64,000 bases of DNA from Symbiodinium natans. Taxonomy: Eukaryota; Sar; Dinophyceae; Suessiales; Symbiodiniaceae. The stretch lies in the NCBI GenBank assembly GCA_905221605.1, contig CAJNDS010002436.1:12501-76500 (forward strand). Direction: 5' to 3'. Of this stretch, positions 11,401-19,548 are shown piece by piece. The notes under the pieces are model-generated. The model did no database searches. It was not told the origin of the DNA and was given only the letters and a program-made list of their open reading frames with translations. The translations under genes and the position numbers were made by a program. Every line of letters begins with the position of its first letter. Positions within the stretch are counted from its first letter, which is position 1.

Positions 11401-14400
11401 AGAAGAGGCGGGGCATTCTCAGAAACAGCCCTCTTCGGAAGCCAGCCGCCGGATCCTTGCCTACTTCCAAAGACTGCCATGGCGGCGAACAGCCGGCAAC
11501 TCGAACCCGACATCTGATTTAGCATGAGTTTCTGAAAAACTCGGGACTCAAGGTCCCCTTATCTTTTTTCGACCTGACGAGGCGCTGCTCTCCCCTTTGC
11601 AGTGCAGCAAAGGCGGCTGCCTGATGTGTAGGAGCCTAAGTGTGCAGACGAGAGTCGCAGCAGCGCTCCCTGACCATTGCACTCCACGGCATCAATGTTC
11701 AATGCATCGAGCATTGCCTGTGTTTGAAATTCCGGGCGCAAGCTGCTCAGCGACAGCGATCTTGAATGTGGGGCGAGGGGTTGGACTGGTGTGTGGCCTC
11801 TTAGCTAGCCGCTATCAACTGGCAAACATTAGCACCCAGCAAAACTCTGCAAAACCACATGCGGTGCAAGCTTCTGTCTGCAGCGCTTGTGCTATGTTCT
11901 CCTGCTCGGAAGGCCCATGCGGAGCATGCATGGCTGCTGCCATCCCCACACTCCCGCAAGAGCTTCCGCAGATGCTTCCAACCTGAAGATCACATGCAAC
12001 AAGAGCAAAGATACCTAAACCAAACTGCACCAAGACATCCTGAAGACTCGCCGAGGCAGTTCCGAGGTCAACGCCAGCGGCTCACCTTCGATGTGCACCT
12101 GCTTGCCGTCGACCCAGTCAGCCATACGCTTTTGCACAGCGAAGCCGCATCCGTCGCCTGAGCGTTTCTTGAGACTTTCATTGCATGGACTTGCCAGCGG
12201 AAGTGGATAGGCACAACATGACACAACGAAGATCAGCAAAGTTTCCCAAAGTATAGCCTTGCGCACCTCATTCCAAGCAAAAGACTCGACGCGCGGCAGC
12301 TGTGGACGGGAAAGTGAGCTCTGAAAGATGAGGCCCTCGCTCGCATCCCAAGTTAAGCATCGACCGATGCCTTCAGAGGCTCCATTCCCCAGGCGCTTCG
12401 CTTGAAAAGTCTCATCATTGCTACAGTCGTGCTTGTTTCTTTCTCGTGCTCTCTTAGTATGTATGTATGTATTTCGGCCATAACACCGCAACGTTCACAA
12501 GCTTTGCAGAACAAGCATGTGCACAGTTGGGTGCCTGCCAGCAGCCCTGCAGCTTGCATCTGCGAAAGAAACGTCGGTCCCAGCTGAAAGGCGACTCCTC
12601 CTGCTAAGGAGAACCTGAGACAGCTTTCGGTTCATGGGAGGTTTAGGGTTCATATTGCGCGCTTGATTTGTCTGGTGCCATGGAACGGACACGTCGAGAT
12701 CACGTCTTTGCGTTCCAAAGGGCTCGTTGCTCACTCCAAGACCCTTGTGAAGAACTGCTTCGCCACCGAGATGAACTGCTGTCAATGATGATGAGCCGTC
12801 GGTGTCGCAGGTCATGCTAGGGCCTTTCAGGCCCAAGCCTGGCGCTCTTGGCGATTTTGTGGGTTTTGGCGGCTTAGTTTTTGTTTTTTTACATGAAGGG
12901 TGATCCATAAGGCTCTTCAGGGTTTAAGTCTCTACACGGCGCAAAATTGAACGAGTTGCAGTTGGGGCCGCAAACGGCCATGATTGCGCCTTCTAGTTAA
13001 GTCGCTTGAATGTTGCTGAACGTCTTGGGCCACTGGCTCGACATGAAATGAGCGAAGCCCGACCCTTACATTGCCGCAGGTAGTCTACGCGCAGGAAGGC
13101 AGCATAAGGTGAACCAAGTAGCAGAAACTAAATCTGTTGGAGTTGATACTCGCTGCGCCGCCAGTTGCTCCACTGACTTCTGACACCAAGCCAAAGATGG
13201 TCCTTGGTCGTGCAACATGGCGAGTGGTGTAAATACACGAGAGCGCTGATGAAAAACTCCAAAGCTGCGAATCTCCGACAAGGTGCGAGCTGCTGCCCAA
13301 GTAAACGCCACCTCTTGCACATCCGAGCTGCACATGTTCATTCTCCGGCTGTTTTGACGCATGCTCTCTTGATGCCTATAACCCAAATTTTCACGGCACT
13401 CTTGGTCTCGGACCGACTTTGTTCATCATCTTCCCCTCAGAGTCACATATGTAGGCCAGAAGCAACAGGTTTTCCACTCCCAAACACTATAAGCCCTATA
13501 GGCCCTAAACCCGCCCCTTGCTGTGCAAAGACGAAGGGACGTGTCTTGTCACAGGACCACCGAGAGGGGGGAGGGAGCGGGGGGAGGGAGCGGGGGGAGG
13601 GAGCGGGGGGAGGGAGCGGGGGGAGGGAGCGGGGGGGGGGGGGGGATCTAGTCTTCTGGGGGAGAGGAAAAGGAGCTTCAGCAGCCACGTCTTCCTATGC
13701 TGGAAAACCATGGGGCTCCAGACCTTGAATTCGAACACCTCTCGCCGAAAATACGAAAGCCTTACCTAGTGCACATGTAGAAACTGCGCATCGCTTGCTG
13801 TTCTTACGCGCCATACATGGGTACCTCCCAAAATAGTGGTACCCGGAATACCCCAAAACACTATCAGCTCACCCAAAGAAGGGTAACCCCATCTTCGGAG
13901 ATACCCCACACCCACCCCAGGAACAAGTTGCGGAAACTGCTGAGCTTTCGGCAGTCGCCCACAAATATGTCGGCACCCTTTAGAAGTTTCAGACTTCATA
14001 CACTGGGCCGATGTTGTCATCGCCGTAAAGCCCGGTCGTGCTAGAAATCTCCCCCAGTCCGTGGACGAGGTGCGCATGTTTCCATTAACAAATGATGCGA
14101 AAACGAGCCCTTTTGACGCGCAATGCTAAAAATGCGCCCTACGACCAACCGGTTGGCCGTTTTTGCCCTATCCATGCGCGTGCACGGAGTCTGGCTCGTC
14201 CTTGGGCAGTAGACAGGTTAGCACTGGTGGAAGAAGTTGGCGAGTGATCGAACGGATCGACCTTTGTAGTTTTGTAGCGGAGGACCCCTGACATCTGCAT
14301 GGCTGCGCGCTCCGCAATGCGGTCGAGGGGCCTTCGTGTAGCCAGCCCCGTGCAAAGCCTCGTAGCCAACCTCCAGGACCACACGTTGGTGGGGATCCAT

Positions 14401-17289
14401 GCCCTGCAGCCACAGGGAGTTACGACGGGAGTCACGACGGGAGTCACGATGGGAGTCAGGGGATGTGACGGGAGATCGCAGCCAAGAGCCACTTTTTTTG
14501 CAAGCACCCCGGCCTTCGCTTCCATGGGTGACAGGCCAAAGAACTTGTTGTCAAACAAATCTGCTCCATCCATGAAAGATCCGTGCCTGGCGAAGCTCTT
14601 GAAGCCTCGCCAGGCCTCAGCCTCAACAGGGGCATCCTATGTGCGGCCACTGATTGTATCAAGGTTGTATATTCGATTATTCGCAAGACATTCAACGTAC
14701 AAAACTAAACTTGCTCAAACCAACGCCCAACCACATCGGAATCGTAGTACTGGTCTACATCCCATCTTGTCAGTGGGACTTCCGATACAAAATCAGGGCC
14801 AGACGTTTGTGACATGTACCAGGCTTGCACATCCCATGAGCTGGCATATCTACCAGCAATTGCTCTTACAGCCACTCGTTGCGCGGTGTGGAACATGTGG
14901 TTCATGGCAGACAGCCAACCACTCGGCAGATCCAGCTTCTCCTTGGGTGCCTTTGACTGAACCTCCTTCAAATATCTCATACGCTCCACCGTCCACTGCT
15001 CCAGACTGCGCGCGCAGGGAGGCACCCAGGAGGCCTGTGCCCGCTTTGTGCCTACGGACTCCTGTCCGACCAGAAAGCAGCTCAAGATGTGCGCTTTGGA
15101 ATGTGCACAGTGCCGATGCCACATCCCATCCGCTCGGAGAATTATGAAGGTTCCTCCGAGGTCCCCCTTCATCCTAAACCCGAACATGTCCTAAAAACCC
15201 GAACATGTCCTAAAACGCCTGTAAATCGAAATAGCACAAAAGAACAACCCTCTAAGCCCCATCAACATCCCGAAGAGCCCTAAGTAAAAGGGGGGGTCCT
15301 GGGACAGTCGAAATCTCGTGCGCTTCCGCATCTTCGTCGTATGGTTGCAGCTCCAAGGTCCCTCGAACAGGCCCTAGACAAAGCATCACCATCAGCTTCT
15401 TCTGAGCCAAAACTCCTCAGACGAGTTGCCCCCTGTTTCCGCTTCCGGGACACTACACAGACTCTACGAACATTTTTGTGCATGCTTTCGTCAGCGCCTT
15501 GTGCCTTCGCATCCCTTTCCTTCCCCAAAATCCAAGCCAAGACTCCTAGCCAGTAGCCTCAGTGCGCCGCTGCACGTCATTCATTGTACTTCAAGCAGTC
15601 TTCAACCATCTTACTTAAAACTAAGACTTAACCCCAAACGGTCTGACTGCAATGAGGAGACTGGCTTCATGCTCTGTGGGCTCTGGCGCATGCTCCGGCG
15701 CCAGCCCGGTCTCATGCAAAATGGGATGCGTCCGGCTCAGGGAGCCGCAGGCAAGATCGTGAATAGACAGCCTGGCAGTCAAGGCCAAAGCCACCGAGGC
15801 ACTTCCAAACACCAGGAGGTCAGAGAAAAGACGAGAGCCACCCGAAGATGCAAACTCCGCAAGACATAAGGTTGGATCAGCGGGTAGGGCAACCGAAAAC
15901 CGTTGACCAGATGTTTAGGAAGCGCCGCACTCGCCAAGAAGAGCTTTGATAACCTGTGGGCGTCTATAAATTTCTATGCACCTCTTCCCACACATGTGTA
16001 CAGGCACTATATGCGCATTACCACCTCCTAAGTGAAGCTACAAAACGTCAAGCGGCAAACTACATTCAGAATGACATGATTGGGCTTGCACACCGTCCCA
16101 TACAAAAGGAAGAGGAGTTGCACCAAACAAAGAGGTTCTAATGCTTGGATCAGCCGCTGCAGAACATTCACAAGTTCTGCCATTGCTTTGTCCAGCGCGT
16201 GCAGATGACGAAACCTTTTGTCGTCGGTTATGCCCTCCTGCAAGCAGTATCGCAAGCAGGACACCCTTCCTACATATGCATATGTATATATATATATATA
16301 TGTGCGCTCGCCAATACTTGTAAGATTTTATGAGGAACCTTACATACACTCACCAAGAACCAGCAATCTGACGTCTGCCGTAGAGTAGCCTGCAAGAAGT
16401 CGGTGATGAGGGAAGAACCCTCCTCACCGAGCAGGCCGTCATGAACCTTTGGGCAGAAAAAAGGTGAGCAACATGGACATTCTCAGCCTGTCTAATCGAT
16501 TCCTTCATAGGAACCTCCCCCCAATGGAACCTGGGGGGCCCCAAGCGGCCTTTGATCCCTCCTGAACCGCACATCGCGGGAGTTCTTGCGATGCCACCCG
16601 AGGGACTAAAAACTTGGAGCCTGAGGAATTTAGGGCCTTGTTGGGGTCTGCTATGGTCTGCTGCCAGGTCACCATGGCTGGTGGCTGTCTCAATAGTCCC
16701 TGGGCATCCAAGTCACTGATGTCCTGCAAGAACACAGCTTCACGAGCAGTTTGCCGAGTTCTTGCGGGATGCAGCTCGGTTTACGGTACCCTCGCTGTCA
16801 AGATGGACGTGGTGTCCTCGCGAGCGTCACGCAACATATCTTCATCTAGTCTTGGATCGATGGTGCAAAATCCTTTCGCTGCAAGTTGAGTGACCTGAGC
16901 AGCCAATCCATGTAAATGGCTCCATGGGTGCAAGGCAAAAGACACTGCATGACGACGAAAAACGCAGCCCCAGGCAATTTCTGACGACAGCTTTTCCACG
17001 GAGCTCCCGTGAATGACCACGTCATAGTCCTCGCACTGGAGGGAAACAAGATGCCACAAGTCCGGCCCACCAGTCCAGCCACAGTGCCTTCTTGCGCCGC
17101 GCGGCTCTTGACGGGGCCATCCGGCAGAAGAAGCGGTGCTCAAATTGTTTGGGGTTAGCGGGTATACGCAGATTTACCCGCAATCATGTGGATCATGACA
17201 GCAGCTTGGAGGTAGCTGGAGTCTGAGTAAAAGGATATCTGTTGAATGCACTCGAGTTGGCCGCCGTAGCCAAGGGTCGGAAATGCCCG
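5384..17289 (-). CDS. Ketosynthase-like (type I PKS-related) protein with two CBM-like modules, multi-exon
   Basis: Gene-level entry, minus strand, about 25 exons recovered. Order of the protein: N-terminal conserved region (17,289-15,299), KS fold (15,153-9,889), linker with FWPGGGGELEE, first beta-sandwich module (RGYFIAGTWTKW to IAGKYRTVLWEKL, 9,661-6,486), second module (DYQIVASWNGWSPD to NEDWGQVIAP, 6,056-5,384). KS landmarks seen: EVPLTRWDVDQYYDSD, FDNKFFGLSPMEAKGMDPHQ, GPSMTCDTDGSSS, GIGRCLTWDAS, IDAVECNGQG, SVKSRVGYATECAG, YMGVSAHGFGGTQVHVISYG. Canonical KS proteins have DTACSS, EAHGTGT and NVGH at three of these; here Cys, His and His are Gly, Asn and Tyr. Function is therefore unlikely to be ordinary Claisen condensation. 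Neither the first exon nor a certain stop was found. Modular PKS ACP, AT or KR domains were not seen. Several introns start with GC or GA. Confidence 0.8.
5552..5599 (-). CDS. KS-like gene, exon: second CBM-like module
   Basis: Reads VELTKEGGDFKLLRNE after the acceptor ggatggcag/GTC. The 5' splice site that keeps frame with the next exon starts with GA (GAG/GACAAT). Phase 0 at both ends. Confidence 0.7.
5956..6056 (-). CDS. KS-like gene, exon: start of second CBM-like module
   Basis: Reads DYQIVASWNGWSPDPLFLRN then DVWSTEACSQMAR. The SWNGW core is the hallmark of starch/glycogen-binding sandwich modules. Enters in phase 1 from the exon ending at 6,486 (APE-G) and exits in phase 0 at a GTGCAT donor. 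Confidence 0.75.
6486..6548 (-). CDS. KS-like gene, exon: end of first CBM-like module
   Basis: Reads TVLWEKLPKEDYDEAIDAPE between acceptor actgtcag/GA and donor GAAG/GTGCTT. Joins the previous exon as GKYR-TVLWEKL. Confidence 0.75.
6645..6754 (-). CDS. KS-like gene, exon: first CBM-like module, C-terminal half
   Basis: Reads SKPSESGELKLMEVGNADIG then MPGDKYRIRLRIAGKY. The acceptor is aacttcag/G. Frame continuity with the next exon requires a GA donor (TACA/GAGCC). The GMPGDKYRIRLRIAGKYR stretch is a block I recall from many dinoflagellate predicted proteins (memory, unverified). Confidence 0.75.
7463..7599 (-). CDS. KS-like gene, exon: first CBM-like module, middle
   Basis: Begins AAGLNWRIEGHEL after the acceptor ctttcggaag/GCC; the GL-W-I-G block is expected here. 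I extended it to the GTAGAC donor because that gives the right exit phase, but the exon could end earlier at a GC donor after HEL, so the low-coordinate boundary is uncertain. Confidence 0.5.
7700..7768 (-). CDS. KS-like gene, exon: first CBM-like module
   Basis: Reads RPRAFKGLVVHGPSAE after acceptor ttcatccag/CC. Phase 1 entry matches the FQILLD exon. The likely exit is a GC donor (GAG/GCTCTC) in phase 0, which fits the next exon; the exact end is inferred, so the low coordinate is approximate. Confidence 0.55.
8154..8173 (-). CDS. KS-like gene, micro-exon of first CBM-like module
   Basis: A 20-base exon, FQILLD, between acceptor aacacaag/G and donor GATG/GTACCT. The preceding exon ends in phase 2 with GA, and GA plus G restores RWEEFQILLD, matching the family's RWE-FQIWLDG block. 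Confidence 0.65.
8520..8571 (-). CDS. KS-like gene, exon: first CBM-like module
   Basis: Reads DETYGYTLVLGENRWE. Enters in phase 1 after gtgagag/GT and leaves in phase 2 at GTCCTG. The junctions give MQNEGDETYGY upstream and RWEEFQ downstream. Confidence 0.75.
9586..9661 (-). CDS. KS-like gene, exon: first CBM-like module start
   Basis: Reads EKQPLRGYFIAGTWTKWRAI then KMQNE. The YFIAGTWTKW core marks the beta-sandwich starch/glycogen-binding-like module. Acceptor gtggctcag/GAG, donor GAAG/GTTGGG. Confidence 0.8.
9733..9805 (-). CDS. KS-like gene, exon: post-KS linker
   Basis: Reads TAPQPERNWNVFNFWPGGGG then ELEE. Frame to the upstream KS exon needs a GA donor there (ATCAG/GACACG); the acceptor is ccctgag/GAC. 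The 5' splice site of the following intron also appears to start with GA, with a 3-base ambiguity because GAGGAG repeats. Confidence 0.7.
9889..9986 (-). CDS. KS-like gene, exon: KS C-terminal strand
   Basis: Reads ETALRSSYMGVSAHGFGGTQ then VHVISYGHAEQI. Corresponds to the conserved VSSFGFGGTNAHV block of ketosynthases. Phase 0 entry joins the preceding exon directly. Confidence 0.85.
10073..10300 (-). CDS. KS-like gene, exon with second His block (His to Tyr)
   Basis: A 76-codon exon beginning APLSLTSVKSRVGYATECAG then IVALHRLMLSALWGFMTPNN. It aligns with SVKTNVGHTEGAAG of active KS enzymes; the catalytic His is a Tyr codon (10,259-10,261). Acceptor acatcgcag/GCT, donor GATCG/GTGGTG, both phase 0. 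Confidence 0.85.
10722..10838. mobile_element. MITE-like element, family 1
   Basis: Left end gggggtttccgaaaacaggg; the right end read from the other strand is gggggtttccgaagttcgtg. Inner parts (accccaatata / cccttatattggg) also pair. About 110 bp, no coding capacity, inside a KS-gene intron. Confidence 0.75.
11204..11330 (-). CDS. Unplaced candidate exon inside a KS-gene intron
   Basis: Reads ELAETGTEEPINAGPVPLET then EEKVIDQAIAWARQCDLVL, followed by a strong GTAAGT donor. It falls between two KS exons that already join in frame without it (LQRGEQRL to APLSLTS). It may be an alternative exon, a remnant of another gene or chance. No family recognised. Confidence 0.35.
11579..11620 (-). CDS. 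KS-like gene, exon: KS core
   Basis: Reads AAFAALQRGEQRL-type sequence (14 codons) between acceptor acacatcag/GCA and donor CTC/GTCAGG, phase 0 at both ends. Leads directly into the VGY block exon. Confidence 0.65.
11655..11717 (-). CDS. KS-like gene, exon with first His block (His to Asn)
   Basis: Reads AMLDALNIDAVECNGQG and probably ALL after acceptor tcaaacacag/GCA. Corresponds to DIDYVEAHGTGT; the catalytic His is an Asn codon (11,676-11,678). The exit point is unclear (GC donor after QG or a later site). Confidence 0.75.
11872..11982 (-). CDS. KS-like gene, exon: KS core
   Basis: Reads VGSICGSSCGSVGMAAAMHA then PHGPSEQENIAQALQTE, matching the GS-N-G-S-APNGPSQQ-I--AL block of KS. Exit by a GC donor (GAA/GCTTGC) in phase 0, joining IAQALQTE to AMLDALNIDAVE. 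Confidence 0.8.
12086..12157 (-). CDS. KS-like gene, exon: KS core
   Basis: Reads DGCGFAVQKRMADWVDGKQV then HIE between acceptor aacgctcag/GC and donor GAAG/GTGAGC. Matches the RGEGCG-VVLKRL block of KS. A further micro-exon beginning after tcttcag near 12,044 probably links it to the VGSICGSS exon (reading CLGA). Confidence 0.75.
12345..12410 (-). CDS. KS-like gene, exon: KS core (approximate ends)
   Basis: Reads KRLGNGASEGIGRCLTWDAS, matching LSP-GRC-TFDA of KS. Starts after gacttttcaag; the donor side is not resolved, and a short exon carrying the expected DGY-R residues may be missing. Confidence 0.6.
12499..12559 (-). CDS. KS-like gene, exon: KS core
   Basis: Reads MQAAGLLAGTQLCTCLFCKA after a good acceptor (gtttctttcgcag/ATG), aligning with the AL-AGVNL-L segment that follows the active-site helix. 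Donor AAGCTT/GTGAAC. Confidence 0.55.
12735..12838 (-). CDS. KS-like gene, active-site exon (Cys to Gly)
   Basis: Reads LGLKGPSMTCDTDGSSSLTA then VHLGGEAVLHKGLG. This is the nucleophile-elbow block (GPS--DTACSSSL-AVH-A). The catalytic Cys is replaced by Gly (codon at 12,795-12,797). Acceptor agcgccag/GC, donor GGA/GTGAGC. Confidence 0.85.
13565..13646 (+). repeat. G-rich minisatellite within KS-gene intron
   Basis: About five units of a 15-bp sequence (gggggg agggagc type) followed by a run of more than a dozen Gs. Dense enough in G-runs to form a quadruplex on the + (non-coding) strand. Confidence 0.9.
13814..13915. mobile_element. MITE-like element, family 1
   Basis: Ends match as inverted repeats: gggtacctcccaaaatagtg at the left and, read from the other strand, ggggtatctccgaagatggg at the right. 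About 100 bp, no coding capacity. Relatives lie at 10.7, 27.1, 30.8, 36.5, 39.95 and 55.5 kb. Confidence 0.6.
13938..13977 (-). CDS. KS-like gene, candidate exon
   Basis: Reads GADIFVGDCRKLS after acceptor cttctaaag/GGT. The G-[IV]-F-V-G pattern is expected at this point in KS proteins and the phase fits the DPHQR exon. A second candidate for the same block (GGVYLGSSSHLVGD) lies at about 13,230-13,310; I cannot tell which is used. Confidence 0.4.
14332..14403 (-). CDS. KS-like gene, exon: KS DPHQR block
   Basis: Reads GMDPHQRVVLEVGYEALHGA then GYTK, the DPQQR--LE--WEALE block. Follows a GC-AG intron and appears to end at another GC donor (AAG/GCCCCT), phase 0. Confidence 0.85.
14514..14636 (-). 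CDS. KS-like gene, exon: KS N-terminal half
   Basis: Reads DAPVEAEAWRGFKSFARHGS then FMDGADLFDNKFFGLSPMEA and K. Acceptor cgcacatag/GAT. The donor that keeps the frame to GMDPHQR is GC (AAG/GCCGGG). Confidence 0.85.
14735..15153 (-). CDS. KS-like gene, largest exon: N-terminal region into KS
   Basis: A 419-base exon. It starts TFIILRADGMWHRHCAHSKA, continues through SLEQWTVERMRYLKEVQSKA and ends SGPDFVSEVPLTRWDVDQYY DSD at donor GAT/GTGGTT. The EVPLTRWD motif is the EVP-RWDVD entry of the KS fold. The frame joins the upstream exon only through a GA donor there, giving STVPGTFIILRADG. Confidence 0.85.
15299..15373 (-). CDS. KS-like gene, N-terminal region exon
   Basis: Reads PVRGTLELQPYDEDAEAHEI then STVP after acceptor ttgtctag/GG. 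The G-LELQPYDEDAE block matches the conserved region upstream of KS in dinoflagellate KS proteins (from memory). The intron that follows starts with GA (CCCAG/GACCCC). Confidence 0.75.
15662..15735 (-). CDS. KS-like gene, N-terminal region exon
   Basis: Reads RTHPILHETGLAPEHAPEPT then EHEA. The upstream boundary may be earlier (the frame stays open through DLACGSLS). Exit at GTCTCC in phase 1, compatible with the next exon. Confidence 0.65.
16124..16237 (-). CDS. KS-like gene, N-terminal region exon
   Basis: Reads EGITDDKRFRHLHALDKAMA then ELVNVLQRLIQALEPLCL between acceptor tgcttgcag/GAG and a GTGCAA donor. Phase does not match the following assigned exon, so its 3' end or an intervening exon is unresolved. 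Confidence 0.6.
16354..16446 (-). CDS. KS-like gene, N-terminal region exon
   Basis: Reads VHDGLLGEEGSSLITDFLQA then TLRQTSDCWFL, ending at a strong GTGAGT donor. The DGLLG-EGS block is typical of the dinoflagellate KS N-terminal region. Phase 0 at both ends. Confidence 0.75.
16673..16723 (-). CDS. KS-like gene, N-terminal region exon
   Basis: Reads DISDLDAQGLLRQPPAM between acceptor tgttcttgcag/GAC and donor ATG/GTGACC, phase 0 at both ends; joins as LTAR-DISDLD and PPAM-VHDGLLG. Confidence 0.75.
16790..16894 (-). CDS. KS-like gene, N-terminal region exon
   Basis: Reads VTQLAAKGFCTIDPRLDEDM then LRDAREDTTSILTAR. Acceptor ggctgctcag/GTC, donor AGG/GTACCG, phase 0. Confidence 0.75.
16965..17035 (-). 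CDS. KS-like gene, candidate N-terminal exon
   Basis: Reads CEDYDVVIHGSSVEKLSSEI then AWG after a strong acceptor (gtttccctccag). The 3' boundary is unclear. Confidence 0.5.
17178..17289 (-). CDS. KS-like gene, candidate N-terminal exon
   Basis: Reads RAFPTLGYGGQLECIQQISF then YSDSSYLQAAVMIHMIA, bounded by gcaccgcag and a GTAAAT donor. First exon I could assign to this gene; nothing further upstream is recognisable. Confidence 0.5.
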
Positions 17290-19450
17290 CTGCGGTGCTT
17301 CACTAGGTATCAAGGCCGAGCTTGGATCTGATGTCATGTACACTTTTCTACGCCTGCCCCAAATAGCCGATGGGGACGGTGCCTTTTACAACATGCCATG
17401 GTTGCGTTCGATCCGTGCACGGGCACAACGGGAATGGACATGGTTCGGACTGCAGACGCTTCACAGAAGTCTCTGCCACTCTGCAGCATGAAGCTGGCTG
17501 AATGCCTCTTTGAGACGCTGGCTTTCTAGCACTCTAGGGCTTCGGGTTTTCTGTTCAGATCCCTACACACACCATGGAAAGACGCTCGCCCTCAAGCATC
17601 CCAAAAGCTTTTTTTTTGCTGGCGCCACTTTGCCGGCCGAGAGTTGAAGTGGAGGCTGGCCGGGGCAACTGCCTCGAAGCAGCGCTTAGGGATGAGGGAT
17701 GTAGGAGTTGGGAGATGGACTCCCCCAAAGACCACAACACAAAGTGGTTAAGCGTTTAGGGTTTAGGGGACCAGGATTTAGGGTGCTCCGACATCCCATG
17801 GAAGTTCCAAAGATAAGCTACCCCGTTTGTTTGGGGATGCCAACTCAGGACCTCAAAATGGTTTCTGCCCCTTTTCTTTGGACGGGAGGCGAGGGGCATC
17901 ATGATATTCGCCAGTTTAGGCTTGCAAGTTTAGGGTGCCTCCCAGAGGATCCATTTGAAAGGTTTGTGTTTCAAGAGAAATAGGAGAGGGAGTCCGAGAG
18001 GCGGTGCTTTCCGGCAGCAGCCGTTCGGGGTCAATGTGGCTCACTTGGCGGATCAGGTCCTCAGCGAAAGCAGCTTCTTTTGAGACGCCTCCCATGTTTG
18101 AAGCCGCTTCTGTGTTGGCGGGTCCAGGGTTTCCAGGGTTTGAAAGCTTATTGCTCGACGCGGTACCGGGTTCGATCCTCCTGGCCTACCACCTACCCAG
18201 CTAAGTCCCGTCGTCCAAGCCACCGAAAGCGGATCGGCCGCCTTTGCTTGCCTTGCGGGGCTCTCCCGCTCCAGAGTTCGTCCTTGGTTCACATAACTCG
18301 ATGGTCAGCCCACGCTAAAAAACACCTCCCAAGACCTCCCATGCTTCGCTGCTTCAAGAACGATGCCAAAAACCCCAAGAAGATGCCCAAAGCGCGCCAG
18401 GGCTCCCAAATCTGCAAAGGAAGGGAGTTCCGCATCCTCCTCACAGAAGCGTGAACACACAATGGCACAGATGGGGAGCGCTGGATTCGGGGAGTCGCGA
18501 ATTGTGCCTTCAGCGACTCGAAACTGTTGTTGCTTTCGAGATAAGCATCGCAATGCCTATCAGACCTATCATTGTCATGATGAATTATTCTCCTTCTTCG
18601 TGTTGTTACAATTTCTACTGTACGGGATTGTAGCCCCCTGAGACGATCGATGAACGATCTGCTCCCCATCCACGCCCAGGTTGCGCGGAAGCTGAAAATG
18701 GAGATTCCGGGCGCGCGCTGTATTGGCTGCCGTTGAAGCATTCTAGACGGGCATTCAGGGTGCGAGAGCGCCGAGCTTGCAAGTTGATGTCGTGCGAGGT
18801 GTGCGTGCAACGCCGAGCCACAGATGGCAAGAGTTGCTTAAAGTGTTCCAGATGAAGGGACAGCGATATAGTCGTCCGACCATCGACTCAAGTTTTGTCC
18901 CGCCCTTCCGCCCGTGATATTTGCGGGGATTGAGTCAAGCATGTGGCCTGCGGGTGCTGTCGCCGGATGATCGGCACACCGGATTTGAGATGTAAACCCC
19001 CATGTTGCAGCAGAAGCTGCGGCAAAAAGCTGCTGCGCTTGCTTTGCCCTTGGAAGCCATGCTTAAGAGTGATGTGAAGCGGCAGTACAAAGCTATAAGT
19101 AGATAATCCTGTGTTATGAGCTATGTCACTGTGCGTTCGAACCTTCCTTGATCTCCCCTCCATGCCTCTGATTGCTCGTCGAAGGACGTCCGCTTCGTGC
19201 TTGAACTCCTTGGCTTTTGTCGTACAATGCCATGATGCCACAATGTGACCATCGCATCACACCGAGTGGCTCCCTGGCGACGTCGTGGCTGGTGGGCTGG
19301 CTTCGTGCCTGTCCGGCTCTAGAGTGTCTGTTGTGTTCCTGTAGTGATTTAAGCTTTGCGGAAGATGACAGGGAGCTACCATGCTGGATGGGGTTGTCAC
19401 ATGTCGTCACTCTAGTGCCCCGAGATGCTGCCTGCGAGTGCTGCTGCAGG
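17290..19450. other. No confident gene
   Basis: Frames on both strands are open here because of GC-rich sequence. A minus-strand stretch near 18,330-18,470 (LGALARFGHLLGVFGIVLEA) and a charged one near 19,140-19,210 (EFKHEADVLRRAIRGMEG) could be exons, but neither has a second line of support. Confidence 0.35.
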
Positions 19451-19469
19451 TGCAGATGCAAAGAGGCAA

Positions 19470-19548
19470 CAGCTGGGCTGAGCAGGGCCGGCTCAACCGC
19501 GGAGCCCGTCGTGCTCGCGACAGGTGGCTGGCGTTGCTCGCGCTGCTC
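19470..19548 (-). CDS. Candidate exon, Gln-rich protein
   Basis: Reads EQREQRQPPVASTTGSAVEP after acceptor acttgaaag/GAG and stays open into a His/Gln-rich segment. Probably belongs with the exon at 19,801-20,001. The low-coordinate end is not defined. Confidence 0.4.

Noticed and set aside
14299-15147. 282-codon plus-strand frame
   Set aside because: It is the antisense of the best-supported KS exons; GC-rich coding sequence keeps the opposite strand open.
18289-18810. 173-codon minus-strand frame
   Set aside because: Overlaps an equally open plus-strand frame; no splice-consistent neighbours or domain.
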